Source of the DNA: Trichomonas tenax
Taxonomy: Eukaryota; Parabasalia; Trichomonadida; Trichomonadidae
Assembly: GCA_023091735.1 (NCBI GenBank)
Contig: JALKBU010000061.1
Coordinates: 36,809-100,808, forward strand
Direction of reading: 5' to 3'
DNA: 64,000 bases
Part shown: one piece after another, positions 29,040 through 40,019 of the stretch
How positions within the stretch are numbered: position 1 is the stretch's first letter
Layout of the letters: every line of letters begins with the position of its first letter
Position numbers and translations under genes: made by a program
The notes under the pieces: generated by a model
The model's input: the letters and a program-made list of their open reading frames with translations, nothing else
The model's database searches: none
Told to the model about the DNA's origin: nothing

Positions 29040-30347
29040 ATGATGTACAAAGATGAATCTCTTCGTTTCCAGACTAATTATAAAAGTAATAGTAATGCCG
29101 GATCACAAAAATTTGATGAGACCTTTGAAACATTCATCAATTCAGCCGATTCTAAAGAAATCTATTCGATTTTCAAATATTTCAGGAATAATTTAACAAA
29201 CACTGAATTTCTGCAAGTAAATGTCAATAAACTTGTTGATGAAACACTTAAAAAGTCACAATTCTTCCCTTTTCATGAAACATTTCTTGAGTTTTTGTAT
29301 TTTGTTATCAATAGTGCTTATTCCAATAAAATTACCCAAGAAACAACAACTAGCATTGGATTGTACATTCTCTTTAATGTTGAATCTTTTGAAACTTCGC
29401 TTCAACTCAAATTATCTTTAAACTTGTTCAATTTATGCGACTCTAAGATGGGGTACTCATTAGAATTTATTCAAGAAAAAGATTTATATAATAAATTCAT
29501 TTCAATACTCTATGCTCTTGAAGATAAAGAATTTAATTCCGAAGAATGGTCCGGATGCAAGAATGAACTATTGTCCATAATAACAAAATGCCTTGCTAAT
29601 GATAATTTCATTGTCATCTCCGTTAAAAACCATGGCCTCGACTTCACAATGAATCTTATCGAAGGAATCAAATCAACTGTTCTTAAAATGATCAATGCAG
29701 ACACTGCAATAGGATGTTTAAGACTATTGTGTGAGTGCATCAACAATAATATCAATGGACCTTTTTTCTGTGATAAAGAAATCATCAATGCACTTTCTCG
29801 GTTATCAAATTCGAATGAATATTCCTCTCTTTGTATAAGATATCTCAAAAAAGCTATGAAATATTCTCCTATGGATGTATTGCATTCACCGATATTGGAA
29901 GTCAATCTGTCTAAGTTTGATGCTTCAATAATCAAAGAATGGGCAATATTCATCAAGAAGATCTTTGATCATTACGATCCAGAAGATTTATCTTGCTTGC
30001 ATGAATCTAGACTCTTGCTTTCAATTATCAAGCAATTCAATAATGTCAACATTGGCACCAAAGCTGAGATTGCTGGTATATTCGCAAGATTAATCCTTAA
30101 TACATATAGAACTCCATATTTCTTCTTCAAAGATGTAAACGAAATTGCAGGATTCTTGTTCGAATGTCTTGATATCGCACCCGACACACATGTTATTCTC
30201 CTTTCATTGAGAAAAATCATGCATAATGTCCTATACAACAATGACATGTTGGATGCATTGAATGACATTGCAGAAGATTTGGACAACAAATTTTCTGATG
30301 AAGCGAATGATTTATTAACTGATATTGAAGAGTCTTGTTTGGCATAA
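29040..30347 (+). CDS. ARM/HEAT-like helical-repeat protein
   Basis: A 435-residue protein made almost entirely of alternating amphipathic helices (for example FDETFETFINSADSKEIYSI, then DTAIGCLRLLCECINNN, then VILLSLRKIMHNVLYNNDML), with no signal peptide or membrane segment. It resembles in style, and weakly in its C-terminus, the protein encoded at 32863-34209, so both may belong to a trichomonad ARM-like family. Function unknown. The start is one of two adjacent ATGs. It converges on the GrpE-like gene with 100 bases between stops. Confidence 0.72.
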   Translation: MMYKDESLRFQTNYKSNSNAGSQKFDETFETFINSADSKEIYSIFKYFRNNLTNTEFLQVNVNKLVDETLKKSQFFPFHETFLEFLYFVINSAYSNKITQETTTSIGLYILFNVESFETSLQLKLSLNLFNLCDSKMGYSLEFIQEKDLYNKFISILYALEDKEFNSEEWSGCKNELLSIITKCLANDNFIVISVKNHGLDFTMNLIEGIKSTVLKMINADTAIGCLRLLCECINNNINGPFFCDKEIINALSRLSNSNEYSSLCIRYLKKAMKYSPMDVLHSPILEVNLSKFDASIIKEWAIFIKKIFDHYDPEDLSCLHESRLLLSIIKQFNNVNIGTKAEIAGIFARLILNTYRTPYFFFKDVNEIAGFLFECLDIAPDTHVILLSLRKIMHNVLYNNDMLDALNDIAEDLDNKFSDEANDLLTDIEESCLA

Positions 30348-30446
30348 ACAATTTTTTTCATTATAAATCAAAGTTACTCTTTATCATCGCGATGATAAAA
30401 CAATCAGATAGCAAATAATTTATTCTCTATTCAAATAATAATTTTC

Positions 30447-30725
30447 TTACTTAGCAACAACAACCTTTGCAACACGAAGAAGTCTGTCACCAATCTTGTA
30501 TCCTTCTGTTGGGCAATCAATAATTGTGCCAGAAGGTGCAGATCTGCGTGTATCGATCATTTGAATTGCATCATGATACTTTGGATCAAACTTTTCGCCC
30601 TTAGAGAGGATCTTTTCGACTTTGAAGAGATTGAAAATGTTGTGGAACTCAGCGTCAACTAATTGAACGGCAGCAATTGCGTCTTTGATCTTTTGCTTTG
30701 TGCCTCTTTGGATGATTCTTGTCAT
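30447..30725 (-). CDS. Minimal GrpE-like nucleotide exchange factor
   Basis: A 92-residue protein matching the C-terminal half of GrpE/Mge1, the factor that releases ADP from Hsp70. The family signature GEKFDPKYHDA is at 43-53, and the beta-domain end GTIIDCPTEGYKIGDRLLR with AKVVVAK is complete. The long N-terminal coiled-coil that makes GrpE a dimer (typically another 80-100 residues) is missing. An in-frame stop lies eight codons upstream of the ATG and no trichomonad-type intron signal is visible there. The N-terminus (MTRIIQRGTK) is basic but is not a classic hydrogenosomal presequence. It could be a naturally short paralog, a truncated gene, or one that lacks an upstream exon. Family is secure; activity is open. 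Confidence 0.82.
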   Translation of the reverse strand: MTRIIQRGTKQKIKDAIAAVQLVDAEFHNIFNLFKVEKILSKGEKFDPKYHDAIQMIDTRRSAPSGTIIDCPTEGYKIGDRLLRVAKVVVAK

Positions 30726-31069
30726 ATTGTCGGCAACAATAAATTCTTAATTTGATATGATAAAACTATTACATATTCTGATGTAAGTTGTGCAATTTAC
30801 AAATAATTTTTAATTTGATGAATGCAGACCATAGAATCGATGATGAAATATTTTCAAAAAATTTGAAATTATATTCAACTTTAAGCTTCATTAATACTTC
30901 AATAACTAGAGTAATATCATTGCTCTATTGACAGATACATTGAGTATTTATTGCTTAATGCTGTATCACAGAAGAAATGAATAGCTGATGAAAGTAATCT
31001 TAAAAAATGAAGAAAAAAGCGTTCCGTGGAAAGATGAAATTTTACAATAATCGTTAAATATGTGTTTCG

Positions 31070-31079
31070 AAAAGTGACA
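31070..31079 (+). promoter_or_regulatory. AAAAGTGACA word upstream of the FOP/FOR20-like gene
   Basis: AAAAGTGACA ends 35 bases before the ATG at 31115. The same word, with N in AAAAGTGNC, occurs near other starts in this window. Its complement contains the TCACTT initiator. Confidence 0.35.
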
Positions 31080-31114
31080 AAACGTAGAAGTTTAGAATTA
31101 TTTTTTAGAAAATC

Positions 31115-31546
31115 ATGGATCACACTGTTATCGACAATTTAGCGAAAGCAACAACGAAGGATGTCACAGAGGAGATCAAGAGGTGGATCAACCAGCAAGG
31201 AATCGATAACGAAATCCAATCAGACGCTGCTGAGATGGCGAGAATTGCTGCTAGGCACATTCTTGATCCAAACCAGCCTCCTCTCAAGGACTTCCCACGC
31301 ATCCCACTCGACTTGTTTACAACAACAGAGGAAGATGTCCGTTACATGCTAATCCAAGAATTTTTGCAATCTGCAGGCTTCAATTTCACATCTAATGTAC
31401 TGAAGTACGAATCCCAGTGCCCAGAATTCCCAATCGATCGCGAAGATCTCGGTGCTGCCCTCGGATTTCCATCTTATGATAGAACTCCTTTCTTAGTCCA
31501 GATCATCGAAGAGAAGTTAAAGAAGGAGCTTCAGTCCGAAGTCTAA
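31115..31546 (+). CDS. FOP/FOR20-like basal body protein with LisH-type dimerisation region
   Basis: A 143-residue protein. Residues 66-103 (LFTTTEEDVRYMLIQEFLQS, then FNFTSNVLKYES) match the helical dimerisation region shared by FOP (FGFR1OP) and FOR20, including the E-F-L-Q-x-x-x-F-x-F-T pattern. The next part (DREDLGAALGF, then PFLVQIIEEKLKKE) follows the same order as in FOP. In other eukaryotes these proteins sit at centrioles, basal bodies and centriolar satellites and are needed for flagellar assembly. That fits a flagellate with several basal bodies. The 65 N-terminal residues are helical and similar in length to the FOP N-terminus. Good family match; FOP versus FOR20 is undecided. 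Confidence 0.78.
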   Translation: MDHTVIDNLAKATTKDVTEEIKRWINQQGIDNEIQSDAAEMARIAARHILDPNQPPLKDFPRIPLDLFTTTEEDVRYMLIQEFLQSAGFNFTSNVLKYESQCPEFPIDREDLGAALGFPSYDRTPFLVQIIEEKLKKELQSEV

Positions 31547-32862
31547 AGCCAACGATCAATTTCGGAAAAAATTTACTTCTCGAATTTGTTTTTTCATCAT
31601 TGAATGAATGTATTTAATAAATATTCAACCAAAAAGCCTGTTTCAGTGCCTCTCTATATTTTTCCTATCAGGAACTCATATTTAATTTTATGTGCAAGCA
31701 TTTAACGTTATGTTATGTTCGTGCTAAAAACACCGTGTCATGTAAAGTTTACATGTCAGTTTTGTTTAGATAAAAATTGCAAAAATTGTGAAAATTCGAG
31801 ATATAAATAAGGTTATCAGTAAGATCTACATATATATTGGAAATGTGAAGTACTATGTAATGTCATATGCGAATATATATCATGCTCCATGAGGTTATAA
31901 AGTAATTTATAGAAATAAATGAGGTGAAGGTATAAATATATTTAAAAGATATAAAATTGCAGCGACTGAGCTCCGAAATCAAATACGCATATCCGAATGG
32001 ATGATAGATACGAAATAGCTAAAGTTGAATTTTGCTGATTTTTGAAAGTTCAAGTCACCTGTAAGGAAAATGAAAGAAAATGGGAAACCTTATTCTAAAA
32101 AGGAGCGTAAGTAAAGAAAAAAATTACACTTTTTCTTATTCTTTTTTTTTTCTGCGCCGTTTTAAGAATTGCGCTTCACTCAATTCTAAAAAAACGGTTC
32201 AGCCGCTTACATAGAACTTATTGAACTTTAAAAAGTCCGTAAGTTATGAAAAAATTAGGCCGAGCAATTGATTTTGGTAACTAATTGAAAAATTGAGAGG
32301 AAATAATTTTTTTCATAAATTATTTTGTCGAGAGACATTAGTGAAACACGCTTTAGGAAAAAATAATTGCGATATTCGGATTCAGCACACAGAATGGATA
32401 TCTAACTTGTTACTATAATTGAAAAGTGATTCTACATTCGAGTTTCTCAAAATTTACTCGATTAAAACTACGTTTTTATTAAAAATATGGAAATAATATA
32501 TAATTTTAATGGAGAATTCCAAAAAGTCAAGTATTTTCTATATATATAATATATTTTTATTCATGCGCCTTCAATTATCATATACCTAATAGAGTATTAT
32601 TCATTTGAAAGCTCGGAAAATTTGAATTGATTGCGCATGAATATATATTTATTTAATATAATTTCCAAAAACGTCCAACTCATCAAAAACATAATTGCTC
32701 ACAAAGAAAGTAGTTATTTCTGATAAGATATATAGCTCATGGACATTATTTTATTTTGTTCTAAAATTATCAAACAATTTGAAGCCTAAAAAACTATCTG
32801 TCAAGATTTTGTAGGAATGATTATAGAATATTTGTTAATGTATACAAACAAACAAAAAATAT
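31547..32862. other. Spacer with two inverted repeats
   Basis: About 1.3 kb without a gene. It holds the palindrome CATGTAAAGTTTACATG at 31739-31755 and a hairpin with arms CCGTTTTAAGAATTG (32157-32171) and CAATTCTAAAAAAACGG (32181-32197). The rest is AT-rich with nothing recognised. Confidence 0.6.
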
Positions 32863-34209
32863 TTAATCGTCGAAGAGATGAAATATCTCAATTAATGCTA
32901 GAGCTTTTGAATCAACTAAGTCATCATATCCCATTGTTAAGTCATCATAGTCGTCCACAAATTCCTCGCGGAATTTGTGGCGTAACATATTATAATAATC
33001 TGGATCTTCACTTGCTATTTGGAATAACTGCCTTAATGAATCTAAAGCCATTTGCATTGCTTCTTCTGTTGCAAACTCAAAAGCATAACGATATATATCA
33101 AATATTGGCGTGTTTTCTCTTATATCTGTCTGAATTCTATGCAATGCTCCATTTCTAATCATGTTCATAATAATTAATGTAAAGTTATATCGTATTTCAA
33201 CTGACTGATCTGCAATCCTTCTAAATATCTTCTTGAACAAGCCAGCTTGCCAAAGGGACTCACAAATATCAACTCTTCGGCTAGAAAATGCAATATATGC
33301 TGCAATTGGAATTGCATTCCTATTACGGAATTCGAACATTGTAATGATTGCAAGCCCAAAGGGCGGTGTTAAGACATTTCCATAGAATTTCACTATATCC
33401 ATAAGCAAATGGTAGACTTCAATTTGTATATCGGATTCTTCTTCAATGAAATTGTAGATTTCCGATAATCCATCTTCAGTTATGAATTTGTCCAATGGAA
33501 AATTTTGTGGGTCTTTGTTAATGAGTTTTGAAACATATTTGACAGCCTTTGTAATAAATAGATCGTTGGTACTTGTTTTTATCATGTGTAAAAGAAATCC
33601 AATGACTTTTGTGGGCAAAATCTCAATTGGATTTGTGACAATTATATAATCAACGAATTTCATTGTTCCGTACGTGATATATTTCTGATTGGTGCTCTTT
33701 GCAAGTTTGAAGAATTTCAAGAAGTCAATATTTTGAATGATGGCATGAATTAGTTCTGTATTTTCTGATTTTGTTAATATAGCTCCTAAAAGAGAGATGA
33801 AGTGTATCGATTTGTTATTCTCACTATTGAATTGTTTAAATATCTGATTGATAAATTCTGGATTTTCAATGAATTTGTGAGTTGTTGGAAAGTGTGCATA
33901 TATTTGTTCAAGAAGATTGCATGCTACTAATGCACATTCAATATTTGGGATAAAAACACTGTTTTTCAATGGTTCAAATATTTCTGACTCAATAAATGCA
34001 TTTAAATGTCGGTCGTACAGCTTACACACCAATGATGTTAACTCTTCCATTTGATTTTTAGCAATTAAAATCATTTTTGTATCAAAGTTGATTTTAATAT
34101 TGGAAATTAAGTGATATAAACGTTCATCATTGTCCATCTCCTCAAATTCATTCGCACCCGGACTCGTGTGTTCAAATTTAGATACTGTGTCTTTAAATTC
34201 ATCATGCAT
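32863..34209 (-). CDS. ARM-like helical-repeat protein
   Basis: A 448-residue, very AT-rich gene. The product is all-helical with repeated units of about 40 residues (for example FLLHMIKTSTNDLFITKAVK, then VEIRYNFTLIIMNMIRNGAL, then MALDSLRQLFQIASEDPDYY). It ends in an acidic segment (DDYDDLTMGYDDLVD). No named domain is visible and there are no membrane segments. Its C-terminus resembles that of the protein at 29040-30347, suggesting paralogy. Divergent from the importin-like gene, sharing a 281-base promoter region. Function unknown. Confidence 0.72.
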   Translation of the reverse strand: MHDEFKDTVSKFEHTSPGANEFEEMDNDERLYHLISNIKINFDTKMILIAKNQMEELTSLVCKLYDRHLNAFIESEIFEPLKNSVFIPNIECALVACNLLEQIYAHFPTTHKFIENPEFINQIFKQFNSENNKSIHFISLLGAILTKSENTELIHAIIQNIDFLKFFKLAKSTNQKYITYGTMKFVDYIIVTNPIEILPTKVIGFLLHMIKTSTNDLFITKAVKYVSKLINKDPQNFPLDKFITEDGLSEIYNFIEEESDIQIEVYHLLMDIVKFYGNVLTPPFGLAIITMFEFRNRNAIPIAAYIAFSSRRVDICESLWQAGLFKKIFRRIADQSVEIRYNFTLIIMNMIRNGALHRIQTDIRENTPIFDIYRYAFEFATEEAMQMALDSLRQLFQIASEDPDYYNMLRHKFREEFVDDYDDLTMGYDDLVDSKALALIEIFHLFDD

Positions 34210-34490
34210 TAGTAATTACCCCTTATTTTTATTACTACCCCTGTTTTATAATATTTTTGTTACCACCTGAATATTTATTTTAAATCCTAATTTGTTTCCC
34301 CTCAATAAAAAATCCAGACCCTAATTAAAATGAAATGGTTTTACCCCCCAAATTAACATTTTGAATGTTAAAATGCCCCTTTAATATAATATTTGAGATG
34401 GGGGCACCCCCAAAAAAGACCCAAAATCTTCAAAATCTTTTGCACTTTTTTTGTCTTTTTTTTTTCTGTGGACCAAAGTTAATAAAAAAA
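34210..34490. promoter_or_regulatory. Bidirectional promoter with C-tracts
   Basis: The 281 bases between two divergent ATGs carry at least six runs of four or more C in an otherwise AT-rich context, and a small palindrome GGGGGCACCCCC at 34400-34411. No TCA-type initiator is obvious. A long T tract precedes the importin start. Confidence 0.4.
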
Positions 34491-37454
34491 ATGGACCCAC
34501 AGCAAGCGACGGATTTACTTTTGGCTTCAATCACTACAAGTTCTGAGGAAATAACAAATTCTTTGACTAACTTTTACACTGATCAATCTGCTCCCTTTGT
34601 TTTATTAAATATTCTGAATCAAAATCCAACAAAGCAATTAAAACACGCTGCATTCACTTACTTGTACAAATCCATCAAGAACATCGTACTTTTTATGGCA
34701 GAAGAAGCACAATTAGAAATTCAAAATCAACTTCTCGCGATTATTCACAATAACTTCGATGTAGACACATACGAGCTTATTGCTGAAAACGTATCATACC
34801 TTTATGAGCACGATTACCATCAATATCCTGGATTACTCGATTTCATTCGTGATCAAATCAATATTCCAGAACGACACTACTTCGGTTTATACCTCCTCGC
34901 ATCAGTTATCCGCCACATGAAGGCTGAGCTCTGCGAAGAACTTGGTGATTATTTGCTCGAAGTTTCATTAGGAGCAATGAATGAACAATCAATACAATCA
35001 AATTATCTTGGATTTCACATTTTCGTTGCGTTAATTGAGAAAATATCGCATACAACAGAAATCATTCAACATTCAGGAAATCACTTCCAAAGAATCCTCG
35101 AACTCGCTTCAATTATGTCTCAAAGTATAACACAGGAGACATTCAAGTTCTGGACAGACGTTGAGCCTCTTTTGAAGACAACATACGATTTTGAAGATGA
35201 ATTTACATTTTCATTGATCGAAAAAGCAATTGAATTAGCTTCGAATGAACAAATCCCAACAAACCTTCGTAACACATGCCTCGAATCCATTTTTGTCGTT
35301 TCTCCAATCCCAGTTCCGATTTTGCAAAATTCAATCAACGCCGCATTCTCTCTTTGCGCTTCTTTGATGGCCGAAGATCATGCTGTTCAAGAAGAACGTA
35401 TTGCTTTAATCGAAAAGGCAATGTTCGAATATCCTTGCGATGAAATTTTCAGCTATATTGGAGGTTTAGTTGATAATTCTCTCGAATCAGAATCAGAAGA
35501 ATTGCAAGCCACAGCATTGCTTGTTTACAGAGCCATGCTTACTGGCACACCAGATTTCGCTCTCAAGAATATCGATAGAATCATCAAAGTCTTAGAGACA
35601 GCAATCACGTCAGGATCTGAAGCTCTTTTGCAGTCTGCTTGCGTTGTTTTGTCACACTTTGATGAAGGCTTCAAATCACTTAAGTGCCACTCCACGCAAT
35701 TCCTTGAGCCTCTATTGCAGCTCCTTGTTCACGAGAGTCCTGATATGCGCGTCCAAGCTTACTCGGCAATCAAGTCAATTCTTGATACAATGGATACACC
35801 AATCGAAGGATTATTCGGTCAAATGATTCAGTTGTTGCCAAACATCGAAGACGATAACTTATCTGATTATATCGAAACACTTGCTCTTGCTATTCCTAAC
35901 ACAGAAAGTTTCGATGATGATTGCACTGATGCTGTCATCAGCTTGATTCAGAGAGTTTCTGATACAGATTCACTTGATCACAAGGCTTCATGTTTCGACT
36001 TAGGTCTTCAGCTAATCAAAGTTGATGACGCTCAGATTGACACACTCAACGAGATGCTGATGCCAGTTGTTACAGATTGCATCATGAATGCTTACCAGGC
36101 AATTAACAATCCAGAAAATCCAGGCACAATGGATGTTTCTCTTTTGGATGATGCTATTTCAGCAATTGACTATATTGGAGGTTTATCGGCATATTTGAAG
36201 GATGCCATTTGCGAAAATATCCAAGGATATCTTGAACCAATGATTTCTTTCATTGCACAAATTCCGCAGGACAAAATCTTCAACAGACTCTACAAGTCAT
36301 CACTTCGTGCGCTTGCGAGAATCACAAAGCATTGCGAAACTCTCCAGGAGTCCGTTTTCCCACCAGTTTTCGCTGCAGTTAAGGTTACACTCGTTCATGA
36401 TAAGCCAAGTATGCAAAAGACAGCAATTGAAGCTGCTCGCAAGATTAGAACACTCATGAGTCCAGAAGATAGATTTGGTTTCTATGAGAAAGTTTTGCAT
36501 TTACTCAAAGAAGAACCAAAGATATTATCTTTCATTAGAGATTGTTTTGATGCTGCTTCAAAGTTCATTCAAATGGCAGAAGATCAGGCACCAAACTATA
36601 TTGCTTTAGGTAATGATGTTGTTGTTTCTGTTATGACAACACAAATCACATTCCTCAACGAAAAGCCATTGATTGAGTCTGGTGCTGCAACATTTATCTT
36701 CACATCATTCTGCACATTTTGCGCAAATCTCCTTGAGCTTTCAAGTGAGATTTCTAATGACATTGTTGGCTATCTTCTTCAGTGGTATGCCAAAGATGAT
36801 GAACTTGCACACTTCGAAGTTTCCAAGGCTTTCATTGCCACATTGAAGAGCACAGCTGTTTCCCCAGAAGTCACAGAGCAAATCTTAACAGCTGTTTCAA
36901 ATGATATTGCAAACGCTTCTGAGCCAAGCCTCCAACAGAACATTGTCTACTTCTTGAACTTGTTAGTTCAGAAGCACGAGAACATGGTTGATTCAGTCCT
37001 ATCATTCATCCAGCCAATAAACCAGTGGTACATCAACGCTAAACAAGAAAAGTTCGGTTATCAGGATCTCCTCGCTAACATTGGATCATTATATCTCACA
37101 CTCGCTGTTAGGAGACAGTTAGAAGATATGTATATTACTGCCGCTCTTGAAGAATACCCTCCATATGATACTTCGGAGGCACTCACAATGTCACAAAATA
37201 TTATACTTCTTGCAAAGTCAAACAAACTCAATGGCCCGCTTGCAGAACAGACTGCTCTTGCAATCTCTAGATTCATTGTTTGGGATGATGACAAAGTTGA
37301 AAAGGCAGACATCGACGAGCAGACAAAGAATGCTTTGATTGTTTTGATGAGAGCAATTGTTGGAAAGAATCGTGGAATTCTTCAGACGCTCGAGCGCTTG
37401 TATGGAAAGATGAGACAGAAATTCAGAAAGATTTCTGCGACACTTTCATTATAG
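34491..37454 (+). CDS. Importin-beta/karyopherin-like transport receptor
   Basis: A 987-residue HEAT-repeat protein. The longest frame starts at a TTG (34365), but ATG 34491 (MDPQQATDLLLASITTSSEE) gives the standard karyopherin N-terminus, with early helices like LKHAAFTYLYKSIKNIV that fit the importin-beta N-terminal pattern. About 20 HEAT units follow (for example VQAYSAIKSILDTMDTPIEG, then MQKTAIEAARKIRTLMSPED), and the end is basic and compact. An acidic inter-helix loop typical of importins is suggested at WDDDKVEKADIDEQ. Karyopherins of this length carry cargo through nuclear pores with Ran-GTP. It is closest in style to IPO4/IPO5 types, but I cannot fix the orthologue. Confidence 0.75.
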   Translation: MDPQQATDLLLASITTSSEEITNSLTNFYTDQSAPFVLLNILNQNPTKQLKHAAFTYLYKSIKNIVLFMAEEAQLEIQNQLLAIIHNNFDVDTYELIAENVSYLYEHDYHQYPGLLDFIRDQINIPERHYFGLYLLASVIRHMKAELCEELGDYLLEVSLGAMNEQSIQSNYLGFHIFVALIEKISHTTEIIQHSGNHFQRILELASIMSQSITQETFKFWTDVEPLLKTTYDFEDEFTFSLIEKAIELASNEQIPTNLRNTCLESIFVVSPIPVPILQNSINAAFSLCASLMAEDHAVQEERIALIEKAMFEYPCDEIFSYIGGLVDNSLESESEELQATALLVYRAMLTGTPDFALKNIDRIIKVLETAITSGSEALLQSACVVLSHFDEGFKSLKCHSTQFLEPLLQLLVHESPDMRVQAYSAIKSILDTMDTPIEGLFGQMIQLLPNIEDDNLSDYIETLALAIPNTESFDDDCTDAVISLIQRVSDTDSLDHKASCFDLGLQLIKVDDAQIDTLNEMLMPVVTDCIMNAYQAINNPENPGTMDVSLLDDAISAIDYIGGLSAYLKDAICENIQGYLEPMISFIAQIPQDKIFNRLYKSSLRALARITKHCETLQESVFPPVFAAVKVTLVHDKPSMQKTAIEAARKIRTLMSPEDRFGFYEKVLHLLKEEPKILSFIRDCFDAASKFIQMAEDQAPNYIALGNDVVVSVMTTQITFLNEKPLIESGAATFIFTSFCTFCANLLELSSEISNDIVGYLLQWYAKDDELAHFEVSKAFIATLKSTAVSPEVTEQILTAVSNDIANASEPSLQQNIVYFLNLLVQKHENMVDSVLSFIQPINQWYINAKQEKFGYQDLLANIGSLYLTLAVRRQLEDMYITAALEEYPPYDTSEALTMSQNIILLAKSNKLNGPLAEQTALAISRFIVWDDDKVEKADIDEQTKNALIVLMRAIVGKNRGILQTLERLYGKMRQKFRKISATLSL

Positions 37455-37531
37455 AATTTTATTATTAATGTTTTAGAGTAAACTTGTATTCCATATTTTA
37501 ATAAAACATGTTTAGTTAAACAATTTTCTTC

Positions 37532-40019
37532 TTATGAGCTTGAATTCTCAGGATGGGATTTCCTGGACAAACACACTTTTTTGCGAAGAATTATGCCATT
37601 ATTGCAATAAATGTTTGTGGAATGTTTCAGATCATTGCTGAGCTCACTTAATGTGTTACTAATTCTAACATATCTATCGGGTTGAATTAATGCTTCAACA
37701 TTATTATTAGAGAAGTAACTCATGCAAACATTGATTGATCCTAATAAATATGTTGTGAACAAATATTGATCAATATCTGAATTGTTTACGAATTCGCACT
37801 TGTAAATGTAAACTTTTGCAGCACTTGATGAATATATAAGAACAGTCAATTCTGATTTGAAATTCATGAATTGAAAAGCATTCTTCAATACAATTACTTC
37901 ATTTTCTTCAACCATTATTATGAAAGATTGATTTGAGAGCGTCATAGGCAATATTGTGCTAATATGGAATGGCTCTGTAACAAGGTTTTCATTAACAATA
38001 TATTCACCGACAATATTATCTTCGATCAATTTTCTCGAACTATCTGAATCGGAAACAGAATATTTAATTAATTAAAAGGTTCGTATTTGGCTCAAAGTCC
38101 GCTAAAAAGCCAACAATATTCAGTTCCTCATTTGGCCTAAAAGTACTGCTCAAGTTTTCGATTATTATCGAAGGTATGCGGATAATAATAAATGTATCTA
38201 TGCATGCTTTCGATTCCGTCCCATCTTCACTGAACAAGGCAACGGAAATGGTAAATACTGTGTTATTTTGTTGTGGAACTCTAATTTGTAACTCAAAGTC
38301 TTGGTAGTCATAATCTGCAATTCTTGTTTCGATGTGATTGAAATCCGAATAATTTAGCTTTTATTTGAAATACACATTCAATCCTGGATATCCTTTGAAC
38401 CTTCCTTTGACTTTAAATGATTCATTAAATCTATATTCAACCTTGGTTGAATATTCTGTGATTTCAATTACAGGAGAATTAATTGTATCATTAATGATTA
38501 AATCAATAATTTGTTCTTCTGATTTCAATCCAAAATGATTGATCATATAAATGCTTCGATTATAATTTCCAACTGAAATATTATTAGGAATTGGAATCTG
38601 TTTGTGAAATTCCATAATAGTGTTGTTGTATATTGTCAGATCAAGCAATTGTAATTCTTCATCTGCATCAAATTTGTAATGTATATATGCGGATGCATCA
38701 TCCGAAGCAGTGAAATCCAAATCAATGTGATCATTCATAATATATTTGTCGGAAATTTTGATGCAAAGTAATGACTGGCTTAGAGTTGATGGTGAATTTA
38801 TCTGTGAATGGTAAATAAATGCTTCCTTGTGAGCTTATAAGATACATTTGAAATTCGTGATATGTTCTATCATAGTTAAGTGGGCATTGGATCAAAAATT
38901 CATTGGTTGTTAAAAGAGAATTTGATACAATTGTTCCAGCATATGAATCTGAGTTATCGTCAACTTTAAACATTACTTTCACAGAAATACCTTGGGGCAA
39001 ATCAATCACGTGGCCGGATATTGTAAGAATATCTCCTTTTGATAAAGTAAATCTGGATTTTGAGAGAATATATAAATTGGAAACTGAATTACAACTATTT
39101 CTGTAGAAATAATATTGGACGTTATTCCATCAATGCTAATAGCTTGGAAATATATGCAATGAGTGCCAGCAGCTGCGGAGACATTAATTGAAGGTTGAAT
39201 CTGATTAGTGGATTCTGATATTTCGACTGAATAATATGTAAAGAAGTCATTATCATCGAATTTATACTGAACGTATACAGTAGTTCCAATTTCATGAGTA
39301 ATACTAAGGTTGCACTTAAGCGTATAACTTAATATGTATTGCTGATTCAAAATGTCTTAGAGTTCAATTTTTGGTATAGATTTATCAACTCGATAATCAA
39401 TATGATTCTCAATAACGTTTGATTTTCATCCAAAATCATCCAAGGCATATAGTTTCAATGTTGTGTCTGATGATGTTTCCTCATTGAGTTGAACAGAGAA
39501 GGAGATTTTTTTTTCATTTTTCCATTAATTCCAATATAATCTTCTGATATTGAATTTGGTTCATTACCATTAATTTGATAATATACATTCACTTTCCTGG
39601 TACTTAAAACTTCAAGAATGAGACCAAGAGATGAATATTTATAATAATATTCTTCCAGTTCATTCTGTACGGCCATCAATTCTATAATGGAGATCGCAAT
39701 AGAAATCATCTTCGATATTTAAATCAACTTCTAATGGCTCTGATTTAGCATAAATATCTTTGAAAACATTCCATGAATTAATGGTTGATGGAGCATTTGT
39801 GTATATGATAACTTCTGTGGGCGCACTGATTTGGTTGTTTGATTTTACGAAGAACGAATAGATATTCTTTGCAGGCTGTTTTGACAAAGAAATGAGGAAT
39901 TGAAATTCATCTATAGTCCAATTATCATTAACTGTTAATGTATCTGTGCCAACATATTCAAATTGATTTAAGTTAAAAGAATAAAAACTTGGACTTCAGA
40001 ACCTGGTTCATAATCAATA
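37532..40019 (-). pseudogene. Decayed adhesin-like protein with repeated beta domains
   Basis: Seven overlapping or adjacent minus-strand frame pieces make up one former long gene, read from about 40019 down to 37532. The pieces share a repeating unit of about 90 residues centred on Y-x-x-Y-K-F-D (YVQYKFDDNDFF, AYIHYKFDADEE, LHYRIDGRTE) followed by a Ser/Thr-rich strand and an x-x-Y-F/M-x-A/N-S-x-D-G-type turn. These look like Ig-like or other beta-sandwich repeats. The last piece (37532-38029) looks like a parallel beta-helix end (YIYKCEFVNNSD, then CMSYFSNNNVEA) as in trichomonad polymorphic surface proteins. At least five frameshifts or stops separate the pieces. The function would have been cell-surface; it is now inactive. 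Confidence 0.65.

Noticed and set aside
34365..34490. N-terminal extension of the importin-like protein
   Set aside because: It would start at TTG and encodes a poor, Phe-rich stretch; ATG 34491 gives the family-like N-terminus.
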